The notes beneath the pieces were generated by a model, which saw only the letters and a list, made by a program, of their open reading frames with translations, was not told the DNA's origin and made no database searches. This document shows, in pieces, positions 1-7,835 of a stretch of 64,000 nucleotides of DNA; positions within the stretch are counted from its first letter, which is position 1; the number at the start of each line of letters is the position of its first letter. The stretch lies in assembly GCA_937926975.1 (NCBI GenBank), contig CALBCJ010000010.1:53413-117412 (forward strand), read 5' to 3'. A program made the translations under genes and the position numbers. This DNA is from an uncultured Propionibacteriaceae bacterium. Its GTDB lineage: Bacteria > Actinomycetota > Actinomycetes > Propionibacteriales > Propionibacteriaceae.

Positions 1-1086
1 CCCGGGGACGTTCACCTGCTTCGACATCACCCGCGGCTGGATCACGTACGCGTCGAACTGCTGGTAGATCAGGAAGTAGATGATCGCGGCGACTGAGACG
101 GTGGGGCTGATGGTGAAGCCCACCAGCGCGACGATGAGCATCGCCGTGGGGGTGCCGACCAGCGGGATGAAGGCGAAGACCGCCACCACGAAGGCCAGCG
201 CCAGGGCGTACTCGCCGAGCCCGACGACCAGCATGAACACGAAGGCGCAGCTGGCAGCGATCGTGACGACGATGAACATGCCGGTCAGGTAACCGCCGAT
301 CTGGCGGAACATCTGGTCGGCGATGTAGCGGGTGCGGGAGCGTTTCGAGGCTGGGGAGAGCCGGTAGATGACGTTCTTGATGTTCTCCAGGGAGGCCAGG
401 AAGTAGATCGTCAGGACCAGCGTCACGATCAGCGAGAAGACCGCGCTGGCGACGTACTTGCCGGCTCCTAGCAGCCCTCCGAAGACCGTGTTCAGCAGGT
501 CCCCGGAGGTCAGGAAGACGGTTATCCGCTCCAGAAAGTGGTACTGCTGGTCGAGCTGGGCGACCTGCGGGTTCTCCCGCAGCTGGCGGATCAGGGCTGG
601 GCCCCGGCTGTAGAGCTGCTCCAGCTGCTGGCTGACGACCGGGAAGACGGCGGTACTGCCGAGGGCCAGCACGCCCAGGCCGCCCAGGGTGACCAGCGCG
701 ACCGCCAGGCCACGCCGGATGCCCTTGGCTACCAGCCACTCGACGACCGGGTTCAGGCCCAGCGCCAGGAAGAGCGAGACCACGACCAGCAGGATGATCG
801 ACTTGAGCTCGGTCAGTGCCTGCCAGAGGCCGATGGCGGTGATCCCGCCGAAGGTGGCGAAGAAGCCCAGGGCGAAGGGTGAGTGGCGCAGCAGCGAGGT
901 GGGGCGGACCACCACCGGGGGGGCTTCACCCTCCAGCGTCTCCGTGGCCTGACCCGTTCTCGGCCCGACCAGCCGCCACGGCCAGCGCCGGGCCTCGGCA
1001 GCGCCCGCCGGGTGGGTGCCAGGCGGGTGCGGGTCGGGCTGCTGGTCTACGAGTGGACTGGGCTCTGGCTCGGCAGGGGAGGTCAT
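1..1086 (-). CDS. AI-2E family transporter (partial, C-terminus outside window)
   Basis: Multi-pass membrane protein of the AI-2E transporter (DUF20/PerM-like) family; members export small molecules, but the substrate here cannot be told. The gene runs off the left edge, so only the first 362 codons are visible. A Pro-rich hydrophilic N-terminal tail of about 65 residues is followed by hydrophobic segments near 70-90, 96-120 and 125-150, a polar region, and further helices from about 210. The stretch around residues 103-117 (VSLFLALGLNPVVEW) is typical of the family. The ATG overlaps the stop of the upstream coiled-coil gene (ATGA), so the two are translationally coupled. Confidence 0.85.
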   Translation of the reverse strand, partial: MTSPAEPEPSPLVDQQPDPHPPGTHPAGAAEARRWPWRLVGPRTGQATETLEGEAPPVVVRPTSLLRHSPFALGFFATFGGITAIGLWQALTELKSIILLVVVSLFLALGLNPVVEWLVAKGIRRGLAVALVTLGGLGVLALGSTAVFPVVSQQLEQLYSRGPALIRQLRENPQVAQLDQQYHFLERITVFLTSGDLLNTVFGGLLGAGKYVASAVFSLIVTLVLTIYFLASLENIKNVIYRLSPASKRSRTRYIADQMFRQIGGYLTGMFIVVTIAASCAFVFMLVVGLGEYALALAFVVAVFAFIPLVGTPTAMLIVALVGFTISPTVSVAAIIYFLIYQQFDAYVIQPRVMSKQVNVPG

Positions 1087-2585
1087 GCCCCCTCCGGGGG
1101 CCGGATCACCGTACGGTCCACGTCGTCGTCATCATCCACGTCATCAAGGCCGAGGTCGGGCTCGTCACCGGACCCGTTGTGGGCTTCGCCGGGAGAGTCG
1201 GGGCTGGTCTCGTCGAGAGCCTCGCCGTCCAGGACAGCGCTCGCGGCCTCGTAGCCCGCAGTCTCGTCGGAAGCGGCCAGACTGGCCTCGTCTGCGGCAG
1301 AGCCCGGGTCGGTCACGCGAGCCTCAGCCAGCTCGGACGGCGACGGTGCTGTGGGAGTGGACTGGTCCTGCCTCGGAGGGTCGAGGGCGAGTGGGTCGCG
1401 GCTCGCAGAGCCGGGTGTCGCGGCACTGACCGGCGACGACTCGGGCGATCCAGCTGAGCCGGCGTCCGCCGGTGACCCGACCGGGCTGGGCGCTGGGGCG
1501 CTGGGGCTGGCAGGAGTCTCAGCCCGGAGCCGGTCGTCGGAGGGGAAGCTGGCCGTTGGCCAGGGCTCGTCGTCGGCAGACAGGTCGGTGGCGGCGGCAC
1601 CGGCCATCGTGACCAGACCGTCGAGCTGGTGGCCGATCGCTTGCCGCTGCTGGCGTAGCGCCTCGATCTCGGCGACCAGCTGAGTCTTGCGGCGCTCGGC
1701 CTCTTGCTCCAGACGGGTACGCAGCTGGGCAGCGGCGGTGCGGGTGGCAGCCAGGTGCTGCTCCGACTCGCGGACCGCCTGGAGCCGGATCCGCTCCGCC
1801 TCCGTGCCAGCGTCAGCGCGGATCTTGGCGGCCGCACTGGCCTCCTCGGCCAGGATCCGGGTGGACTCGGCATGGTGCGCTGAGGACTCTTCCAGCATCT
1901 CGGCGGCTCGCTGGTGAATCTCGGCGAGCTGGGCCTGAGCAGCCTGGAGGCTCTCCTCGCGCTCCTGGGCAGCGGCTGCCCGCATCTCGGCGACCTGCCG
2001 CTCGGTGTCGGCCTTGATCCGGCTGGCTTCCTGCTGGGCGCGGGTGACGATGGCGCTGGCCTCGTGGTGGGCCTGGCGCACGATCGCCTCGCCGTGCCTG
2101 CGGCCGGCGACGACCGCCTGGTCGGCCTCGGCACGCGCTGCTGCCAGAGTGGCGGCGATGTCCTCGGCCTGCTTGTCGCGCAGGCGTCGCAGGTTGGCCA
2201 TCGCGGCGGCGCGCAGGTCGTCGGCCTCCTGCATGCCGGCGGCCCGCAGCTGCTCGCCCTCGCGCATCGCCTGCTGCCGGATCTGCTCCGCCTCCAGACC
2301 GGCGGCGGCGCTGACCCGGGCCGACTCCGCCTCGGCCGAGCCGAGCAGCATCGCTGCGTGCCCGGTGAGCCGCGACAGGTCGGTCTGCTTGACCTCCCGC
2401 TTGGTCGCCTCAAGTTCTGCTGAGGAGTCCTGGAGCTCCCGCTTCAGGTCACGGATCTGGCGCTCGAGGTCACGGACGCAGTCGTCGACCGGCTCCTTCG
2501 CGTAGCCCAGAACGGCCGACGCGAAGCTCCCGGCGGCTGTTGCTCGGTCGTGGAAGAGGCTGAGACCGGCGTCGTCGTCGTGCAC
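1083..2585 (-). CDS. DivIVA/FilP-like coiled-coil protein
   Basis: About 500 residues. The region from roughly 30 to 330 is an almost unbroken Ala/Glu/Arg/Gln-rich coiled coil resembling actinobacterial DivIVA, FilP and Scy scaffold proteins of polar growth or septation. The remainder is a Pro/Ser/Asp-rich, probably disordered tail ending in an Asp run (DDVDDDDDVDR). Start choice: GTG at 2585 has a strong AAGGAGG Shine-Dalgarno 8 nt upstream (2594-2600); the longer frame from 2639 would place that site inside the coding sequence. A structural role is inferred from the coiled coil; the exact family member is not certain. It is coupled to the AI-2E transporter gene downstream. Confidence 0.75.
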   Translation of the reverse strand: MHDDDAGLSLFHDRATAAGSFASAVLGYAKEPVDDCVRDLERQIRDLKRELQDSSAELEATKREVKQTDLSRLTGHAAMLLGSAEAESARVSAAAGLEAEQIRQQAMREGEQLRAAGMQEADDLRAAAMANLRRLRDKQAEDIAATLAAARAEADQAVVAGRRHGEAIVRQAHHEASAIVTRAQQEASRIKADTERQVAEMRAAAAQEREESLQAAQAQLAEIHQRAAEMLEESSAHHAESTRILAEEASAAAKIRADAGTEAERIRLQAVRESEQHLAATRTAAAQLRTRLEQEAERRKTQLVAEIEALRQQRQAIGHQLDGLVTMAGAAATDLSADDEPWPTASFPSDDRLRAETPASPSAPAPSPVGSPADAGSAGSPESSPVSAATPGSASRDPLALDPPRQDQSTPTAPSPSELAEARVTDPGSAADEASLAASDETAGYEAASAVLDGEALDETSPDSPGEAHNGSGDEPDLGLDDVDDDDDVDRTVIRPPEGA

Positions 2586-2689
2586 GGATGTCCCTCCTTG
2601 CCGCGTGTCTGCGCGTGACCCTACCCCCGAAGGGGGCATCGCGGTGGTCGACCGCGCGCGATCCGTTGCCGGACCGCGCGCGGCGGCGG

Positions 2690-3127
2690 TCAGTGCTTGG
2701 CCGCGGGCTCCACCAGCTCGAGCAGGACGCCACCGGTGGTCTTCGGGTGGCAGAACTGGATCCGGGAGCCACCGGTGCCGATCTTCGGCTCAGGGTAGAG
2801 CAGCTTGACGCCGCCCTCCGTCAGGGCCTTCGAGACCTTGTCCAGGTCGGCGACCCGGTAGGCCAGCTGCTGGATGCCGGGGCCGTTCTTGTCGAGGTAC
2901 TTGCCGATCGCCGAGTCCGGGCGCAGCGGGGCCAGGAGCTGGATCTGAGCGCTCTCAACGCCCTGCTCACCGGTGCCGAGCATGGCCTCCTCGACCCCCT
3001 GCTCCTCGTTGGTCTCACGGTGCAGGACCCGGAAGCCGAGGACCTCGGTGTGGAACTTGATGGCCTCGTCCAGGTCGGGCACAGCCAGACCGACATGATC
3101 AATGCATACAAACAGGTCTGAGTTCAT
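2690..3127 (-). CDS. mce: Methylmalonyl-CoA epimerase
   Basis: VOC-fold enzyme of 145 residues that interconverts (R)- and (S)-methylmalonyl-CoA, linking propionyl-CoA carboxylation with methylmalonyl-CoA mutase. Compared from memory with the Propionibacterium enzyme, metal ligands His11, Gln63 (IQLLAPL) and Glu137 (GVLLEL) are present, but the usual second histidine (His91 there) is Gln87 in GPGIQQLAY. I recall the same QQ form in other actinobacterial homologues, so it may be a subfamily trait. It is divergent from the MmcQ/YjbR gene. The ATG at 3127 gives full family length. Confidence 0.88.
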   Translation of the reverse strand: MNSDLFVCIDHVGLAVPDLDEAIKFHTEVLGFRVLHRETNEEQGVEEAMLGTGEQGVESAQIQLLAPLRPDSAIGKYLDKNGPGIQQLAYRVADLDKVSKALTEGGVKLLYPEPKIGTGGSRIQFCHPKTTGGVLLELVEPAAKH

Positions 3128-3201
3128 GGGAACCAGCCTGTCACAACGAGCCGCCGCTGGTGCGCTTGGGGTGGCTGCGCACAGCCTGAGAGCATGGGCC
3201 G

Positions 3202-3597
3202 ATGACGCCTGAGGACCTGCTGCGCCACGCCCACCAGACCGCCCAGGAGCTGCCGGGAGCCGAGGTGGGCCAGCCCTTCGGCCCGGACTGGGACGTGTAC
3301 AAGGTCAGCGGGAAGGTCTTCGCGCTCCTGTCCCAGGTAGCCGGCGAGCAGATCCTCACGGTGAAGGCCGACCCGGTGGACGCCGTGGCGCTGTGCCAGG
3401 ATTACGCCGAGATCCGACCCGGCTACCACATGAACAAGCGCCACTGGGTGACCCTGACTCCCGGGCCGAGCCTGGACCCCGACCTGGTCCGAGAGCTGGT
3501 CACCGTGTCGTACCTGCTGGTCGTGGAACGGCTGCCGAGAAGCCGTCGGCCGGTCGACCCCGACAGCTTTGCCGAGGCCGCGGGGCTGACCGGCTGA
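3202..3597 (+). CDS. MmcQ/YjbR family protein
   Basis: Small soluble protein of 131 residues matching the MmcQ/YjbR (CyaY-like fold, 'DNA-binding') family: PGAEVGQPFGPDWDVYKVSGKVFAL followed by a KADP segment and the typical GYHMNKRHWVTL core. The biochemical function of the family is not settled; a few members bind DNA. It is convergent with pgm, with only three bases between the two stop codons, so no separate terminator fits between them. Confidence 0.8.
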   Translation: MTPEDLLRHAHQTAQELPGAEVGQPFGPDWDVYKVSGKVFALLSQVAGEQILTVKADPVDAVALCQDYAEIRPGYHMNKRHWVTLTPGPSLDPDLVRELVTVSYLLVVERLPRSRRPVDPDSFAEAAGLTG

Positions 3598-3600
3598 GCC

Positions 3601-5223
3601 TCAGCCCAGGACAGCGTCGACCACCTGCCGGGCCTCGGCCTGCACCTGGGCCAGGTGCTCGGGCCCGCGGAACGACTCGGCGTAGATCTTGTACACGTCC
3701 TCGGTGCCCGAGGGCCGAGCGGCGAACCAGGCACTCTCGGTGGTGACCTTGAGCCCGCCGATCGCGGCCTGGTTGCCCGGGGCCGCGGTCAGCTTGGCGG
3801 TGATCGGCTCCCCGGCCAGCTCGGTGGCGCTGACGTCGTCGGGGGAGAGCGCCCCGAGCCGGGCCTTCTGCTCCCGGGTGGCGGGGGCGTCGACCCGGGC
3901 GTACGCGCTGGACCCGTACTTCTCCTCCAGCTCGCGGTAGTGCTGCGAGGGGCTCTGGCCGGTGACCGCGAGGATCTCGCTGGCCAGCAGGTCGAGGATG
4001 ATGCCGTCCTTGTCGGTGGTCCAGGTCGCCCCGTCGCGGGTCAGGAACGAGGCCCCGGCGGACTCCTCACCGCCGAAGCCGAGCTCGCCAGAGACCAGCC
4101 CCGGCACGAACCACTTGAAGCCGACCGGGACCTCGACCAGCCTGCGGCCGATCTCCGCCGCGACCCGGTCAATCATCAAGCTCGAGACCAGAGTCTTGCC
4201 GACCGCCGCGCCAGACGGCCAGCCCGGCCGGTGGCTGAACAGGTAGCGGATCGCCACCGCCAGGTAGTGGTTCGGGTTCATCAGACCGGCGTCAGGGGTG
4301 ACGATCCCGTGCCGGTCGGAGTCGGCGTCGTTGCCGGTCGCGATCTGGTAGCGGTCACGCTGCTGGACCAGCGAGGCCATCGCGTACGGGCTAGAGCAGT
4401 CCATCCGGATCTTGCCGTCGTGGTCGAGGGTCATGAACGGCCAGGCCGGGTCGACCTCGGGGTTCACCACGGTCAGGTCCAGCCCCAGGTGCTCGGCGAT
4501 GTAGGCCCAGTACTGCACCGAGGCGCCGCCCATCGGGTCGGCTCCGATCCGGACCCCGGCCGACCGGATCGGGTCCAGGTCGATCACCGAGGCCAGGTCC
4601 TCGCAGTACGCGGTGCGGTAGTCCCAGCGCTCCACCTGGCACTGCTCGTACGGCACCCGCCGGATCGAGCCCAGGTCTCCCAGCAGCTCGTTGGCGCGGG
4701 CCGCGATCACCTTGGTGGCGTCGGAGTCGGCCGGGCCGCCGTGAGGCGGGTTGTACTTGAAGCCGCCGTCGCGGGGCGGGTTGTGGGAGGGGGTGACCAC
4801 GATCCCGTCGGCCTGGACCTCGGCGTGGTCCCGGTTGTGGACGATGATCGCCCGCGACAGCGCCGGGGTCGGGGTCCAGTCCGACTCGGCCTCGGCCCGG
4901 ACCTGGACCCCGTTGGCCACCAGGACCTCGGTGGCGGTCTTCCAGGCCGGCAGCGACAGGGCGTGGGTGTCCTTGCCGAGGTACAGCGGGCCGGTGGTCC
5001 CCTGCGCCGCGCGGTACTCCACGATCGCCTGGGTGATGGCGGCGATGTGGGCCTCGTTGAAGGCCCCGTCCAGGCTGGAGCCCCGGTGGCCGGAGGTGCC
5101 GAAGACCACCTGCTGGTCGGGGTTGCCGGGGTCGGGGGAGAGGTCGTAGTAGGCGCCGACCACCGCGTCGACGTCGGTCAGGTCCTGGGGTTCGGCCCGG
5201 AGGCCGGCGCGTTCATGAGCCAT
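3601..5223 (-). CDS. pgm: Phosphoglucomutase (alpha-D-glucose phosphate-specific)
   Basis: Interconverts glucose 1-phosphate and glucose 6-phosphate, feeding or draining the glycogen genes a few kilobases away. 540 residues, the full length of the Pgm type. Visible landmarks: phosphoserine loop TPSHNPP (Ser146), metal loop GNDADSDRHG (Asp299, Asp301, Asp303), sugar loop GEESAG and the C-terminal phosphate-binding RPSGTED. The ATG at 5223 is preceded on its strand by CAAGAT with a 6-nt gap, so the transcript may be leaderless. Confidence 0.95.
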   Translation of the reverse strand: MAHERAGLRAEPQDLTDVDAVVGAYYDLSPDPGNPDQQVVFGTSGHRGSSLDGAFNEAHIAAITQAIVEYRAAQGTTGPLYLGKDTHALSLPAWKTATEVLVANGVQVRAEAESDWTPTPALSRAIIVHNRDHAEVQADGIVVTPSHNPPRDGGFKYNPPHGGPADSDATKVIAARANELLGDLGSIRRVPYEQCQVERWDYRTAYCEDLASVIDLDPIRSAGVRIGADPMGGASVQYWAYIAEHLGLDLTVVNPEVDPAWPFMTLDHDGKIRMDCSSPYAMASLVQQRDRYQIATGNDADSDRHGIVTPDAGLMNPNHYLAVAIRYLFSHRPGWPSGAAVGKTLVSSLMIDRVAAEIGRRLVEVPVGFKWFVPGLVSGELGFGGEESAGASFLTRDGATWTTDKDGIILDLLASEILAVTGQSPSQHYRELEEKYGSSAYARVDAPATREQKARLGALSPDDVSATELAGEPITAKLTAAPGNQAAIGGLKVTTESAWFAARPSGTEDVYKIYAESFRGPEHLAQVQAEARQVVDAVLG

Positions 5224-5314
5224 AACGCTATCTTGGCCTGTTCTGGGCGCCTCTGCAGCGGGTTGCCGGGGCTTGCTCCGACTGGCTCGCTGCGACTGCT
5301 GGTTGAATAGGCCT

Positions 5315-6199
5315 ATGACACAACCTCAGCGGATGCGCGGTGCGATCGATCTCTCGTCGTTGGGTGCCTCGCAGCCTCCAACCGGCGGCAGCTACGTGGT
5401 CGAGGTCGACGAGCGCAGCTTCGAGCAGACCGTGCAGGGGTCACTGCGCTACCCGGTCGTGGTCGAGTTCTACTCGCCGCGGGCTCCGGAGCAGGAGCGG
5501 CTGAGCGCGGACCTGAAGGCTCTGGCTGATGCCGCTGCCGGGCGCTGGCTGCTGGCCCGGATCAACGTCGACACCGCCGGCCAGATCGCGGCCGCCCTCC
5601 AGATCCAGGCTGTGCCGACCGTGGTCGGGCTGGTCTCAGGGCAGCTGGTTCCACTGTGGCAAGGCACCTTGAGCAAGCAGGAGGCCAGCGCGTACATCAA
5701 CGAGCTGCTCCGGCTGGCGGCCCAGCAGGGACTCGTCGGCAAGGCCGAGCCGGTTGCTGCGCCCGCCCCTGAAGGTGACCAGCCGGCGACGGACCCCCGT
5801 CTGGCGGCCGCCTACCAGGCGATGGAGGCCGAGGACTACGAGGGCGCCGAGAAGGCCTTCACCGAGCTGCTGAAGGCCAGACCGAACGACGCCGCGGCCC
5901 GGGCCGGGCAGGCGCAGGCCGGCCTGCTGCGCCGGGTCAGCACCCTCGACCCCGCGAGCCTGGCCGCCCGCCTGAAGGACCCCGACGACCTGGAGGCAGT
6001 GCTGCTGGCTGCTGACCTCGACGCCGCGCAGGGTGCTCCGGAGAAGGCCTTCGAGCGGCTGCTGGAGGTGGTCCGCCGCGGCCCAGGCGACCCTCGGGAC
6101 CAGGCCCGGGTCCGGCTGCTGGACCTCTTCGAGACCTTCGGGCCGACCGACCCGGCCGTGCTCAAGGCCCGCCGGGCCCTCGCCACGGCGCTGTTCTAG
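5315..6199 (+). CDS. YbbN/CnoX-like thioredoxin-fold TPR protein
   Basis: 294 residues. The N-terminal thioredoxin fold (about 30-140) contains FEQTVQGS, VVVEFYSPRAPEQ and the cis-Pro segment QAVPTVVG. Helical TPR-like repeats follow after a short Ala/Pro linker (from about 170). The redox CXXC site is replaced by APEQ, so it cannot act as a dithiol oxidoreductase. This fits the YbbN/CnoX holdase co-chaperone family, which lacks a canonical CXXC. The ATG at 5315 was chosen; an upstream TTG/ATG-frame extension is Arg/Cys-rich and unlike the family. It is divergent from pgm, and its stop overlaps the stop of the convergent methyltransferase at a shared CTAG. Confidence 0.82.
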   Translation: MTQPQRMRGAIDLSSLGASQPPTGGSYVVEVDERSFEQTVQGSLRYPVVVEFYSPRAPEQERLSADLKALADAAAGRWLLARINVDTAGQIAAALQIQAVPTVVGLVSGQLVPLWQGTLSKQEASAYINELLRLAAQQGLVGKAEPVAAPAPEGDQPATDPRLAAAYQAMEAEDYEGAEKAFTELLKARPNDAAARAGQAQAGLLRRVSTLDPASLAARLKDPDDLEAVLLAADLDAAQGAPEKAFERLLEVVRRGPGDPRDQARVRLLDLFETFGPTDPAVLKARRALATALF

Positions 6200-6822
6200 C
6201 CGGCCAGAGCCTCTGGGTCCTGCTCCGGCCGGTCCCAGGTGAGCAGGTAGCGGTAGTAGAAGCGGCGCCGGACGCGGCACCCGGGCAGGAGCCGCCGCGC
6301 AGTGTCCCGGACCTCAGCCAGCGACTGCTGGGGGCGAGCGACGGGGACCCCGATGTCGGAGACCTCATGGTGGAGCCGACTGGCCAGAAGGACCGGCACC
6401 ACGCTGAGCCCGGCCAGCAGCCAGTCGCCGACGCCCCGGTTCGCCGCGAGGCCGACGACCAGGAGCCGGCCGCCGGGAGCCACCAGTCCAGCCAGACGCC
6501 TCAGGCCGGCCGCCAGCGGGAGGTGGTGAAGGACCGCGACGCAGGTGACGGTCTGGAAGCCACCCTGCTTCAGACCGGCTTCCAGGCTGAGGGCATCGGC
6601 GGCGACCACGCTGGCGCGCGAGGTACCCGCCAGCCGGGTCCGGGCCCGGGCGACCGCCGCCGGGTCGACCTCGACCCCCACAGCCTCTTGGCAGACCCCG
6701 ACCAGGCGCTCTACCAGCAGACCGTCACCGCAGCCGACATCGAGGGCCCGGCCACCACGGGTGGCGGCGTCAGCCACGAGCTCGTCGTGGAACGCGGTGT
6801 TGTGGTTCCAGTAGTCAGGCAT
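6196..6822 (-). CDS. Class I SAM-dependent methyltransferase
   Basis: 208 residues with a Rossmann methyltransferase core. Motif I is RALDVGCGDG (about 25-34), followed by an acidic motif II (GVEVDP), VVAADAL, and VLHHLPL as the post-III motif. The substrate is unknown; the HH after motif III is common in small-molecule or quinone-type methyltransferases of the Methyltransf_11/25 class. A TACGAT hexamer and a GGAGAG Shine-Dalgarno precede the ATG at 6822. Convergent with the YbbN-like gene. Confidence 0.8.
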   Translation of the reverse strand: MPDYWNHNTAFHDELVADAATRGGRALDVGCGDGLLVERLVGVCQEAVGVEVDPAAVARARTRLAGTSRASVVAADALSLEAGLKQGGFQTVTCVAVLHHLPLAAGLRRLAGLVAPGGRLLVVGLAANRGVGDWLLAGLSVVPVLLASRLHHEVSDIGVPVARPQQSLAEVRDTARRLLPGCRVRRRFYYRYLLTWDRPEQDPEALAG

Positions 6823-6926
6823 CGGCTCTCCAGGTCATCGTACGGACGTGACCCGGGCCGCGGCCACTCCTCGCCAGATCGGCGGAGCAGGGACGGCCGG
6901 CTGCTCCTGCGGTCGGGGCCGCTCGG

Positions 6927-7676
6927 TCAGGAGCCGACCGGGGACCCGGCCTCACAGTAGACCGGGGCGGCACCGCGGTGAGCGGACAGCCACCGGATCC
7001 GCCGAGCCGCCAGCGGACTCAGCCGGTCGGCGGCCTGGTCGACCGTCACCCAGTGCGCTGCCACCACCTCGCCCGGGGCGAGCCGCAGCTCGGTGGCCGG
7101 GTCCAGGACCCCACCGTCGAAGATCAGCTCCACCGCGTCGTCCCACCCCAGGTAGGGCGGCAGCCAGTCCAGCACCAGCAGCCGGCCGAGCTGAGCCTCG
7201 ACCCCGAGCTCCTCGCGGACCTCTCGGGCTGCGCCCTGCCGCGGCGACTCGTTCGGCTCGACGACACCGCCGGGCAGCTCCCAGTCGCGCTTGTAGGAGA
7301 CCTCGAGCAGCAGCAGGCGGGCTGCCGGGTCGGTCCAGGCCCGGTCGGTGATCAGCGTGTGCGAGATCAGCCGGGTTCTCGGCAGCACCGAGTTCATGAC
7401 CGTGGAGAAGACCTCCGGGCCGGCTCGCTGGTCGTCGTCGAGGACCGCGTAGAGCAGCCCGGCCGCGGTTCCCTGGTCGGTCGCTACGGCCCGGCGCAGC
7501 CGCCCCTCGCGACGCATCCCGACCTGGTGGGCGGCTCGGCGCAGCTCAGCACAGGTCTCGGGGACCAGCAGCTCCACCCGGGTAGCGCCAGCAGCGAAGG
7601 CAGCGTCGATCCGGGCCGCCAGCTGCTGCGCGCCCACGACCTCGCGCCAGCTCAGCCGGAGCACCTGCTGCGACAT
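6927..7676 (-). CDS. Nudix hydrolase with N-terminal GNAT-like segment
   Basis: About 249 residues. The C-terminal half carries a complete Nudix box, G-x5-E-x7-R-E-V-R-E-E-L-G-V (GGVVEPNESPRQGAAREV onward), which binds Mg2+ for hydrolysis of nucleoside diphosphate-X compounds. The first 80 residues (VELLVPET, then RRAAHQVGMRREGRLRRAV) resemble the last part of a GNAT acetyltransferase rather than a whole domain. Start choice: ATG at 7676 has an AGGAGG Shine-Dalgarno directly upstream; an earlier in-frame start at 7712 has none. Substrate unknown. Confidence 0.82.
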   Translation of the reverse strand: MSQQVLRLSWREVVGAQQLAARIDAAFAAGATRVELLVPETCAELRRAAHQVGMRREGRLRRAVATDQGTAAGLLYAVLDDDQRAGPEVFSTVMNSVLPRTRLISHTLITDRAWTDPAARLLLLEVSYKRDWELPGGVVEPNESPRQGAAREVREELGVEAQLGRLLVLDWLPPYLGWDDAVELIFDGGVLDPATELRLAPGEVVAAHWVTVDQAADRLSPLAARRIRWLSAHRGAAPVYCEAGSPVGS

Positions 7677-7789
7677 TCTTGCCTCCTGAGGACCTGTGGA
7701 CAGGCAGAGCACAAGTCAGACGGTTGGCTCTCTGGCCTGCCTGAGCCAGTGACTCGAGCTGCTCAGTGCCGAGGGGCGAGGCAGGCGCA

Positions 7790-7822
7790 GCCCCCGACCA
7801 GCCGGCCCGGCCGGGCGGGGGC
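7790..7822 (-). terminator. Candidate terminator hairpin after glgB
   Basis: Arms GCCCCCG (7790-7796) and CGGGGGC (7816-7822) pair perfectly around an inner self-complementary GC-rich core (GCCCGGCCGGGC). It lies just past the glgB stop codon on the minus strand. There is no U-tract, as is common for actinobacterial terminators. Confidence 0.5.
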
Positions 7823-7835
7823 GCACCGTCCAGGA

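Noticed and set aside
80..292. Plus-strand frame at the left edge
   Set aside because: It is antisense to the AI-2E transporter, whose membrane helices are clear on the minus strand.
5399..5750. Thioredoxin domain as a redox enzyme
   Set aside because: The CXXC site is replaced by APEQ, so an oxidoreductase assignment would be wrong; the YbbN/CnoX-like chaperone call is better.
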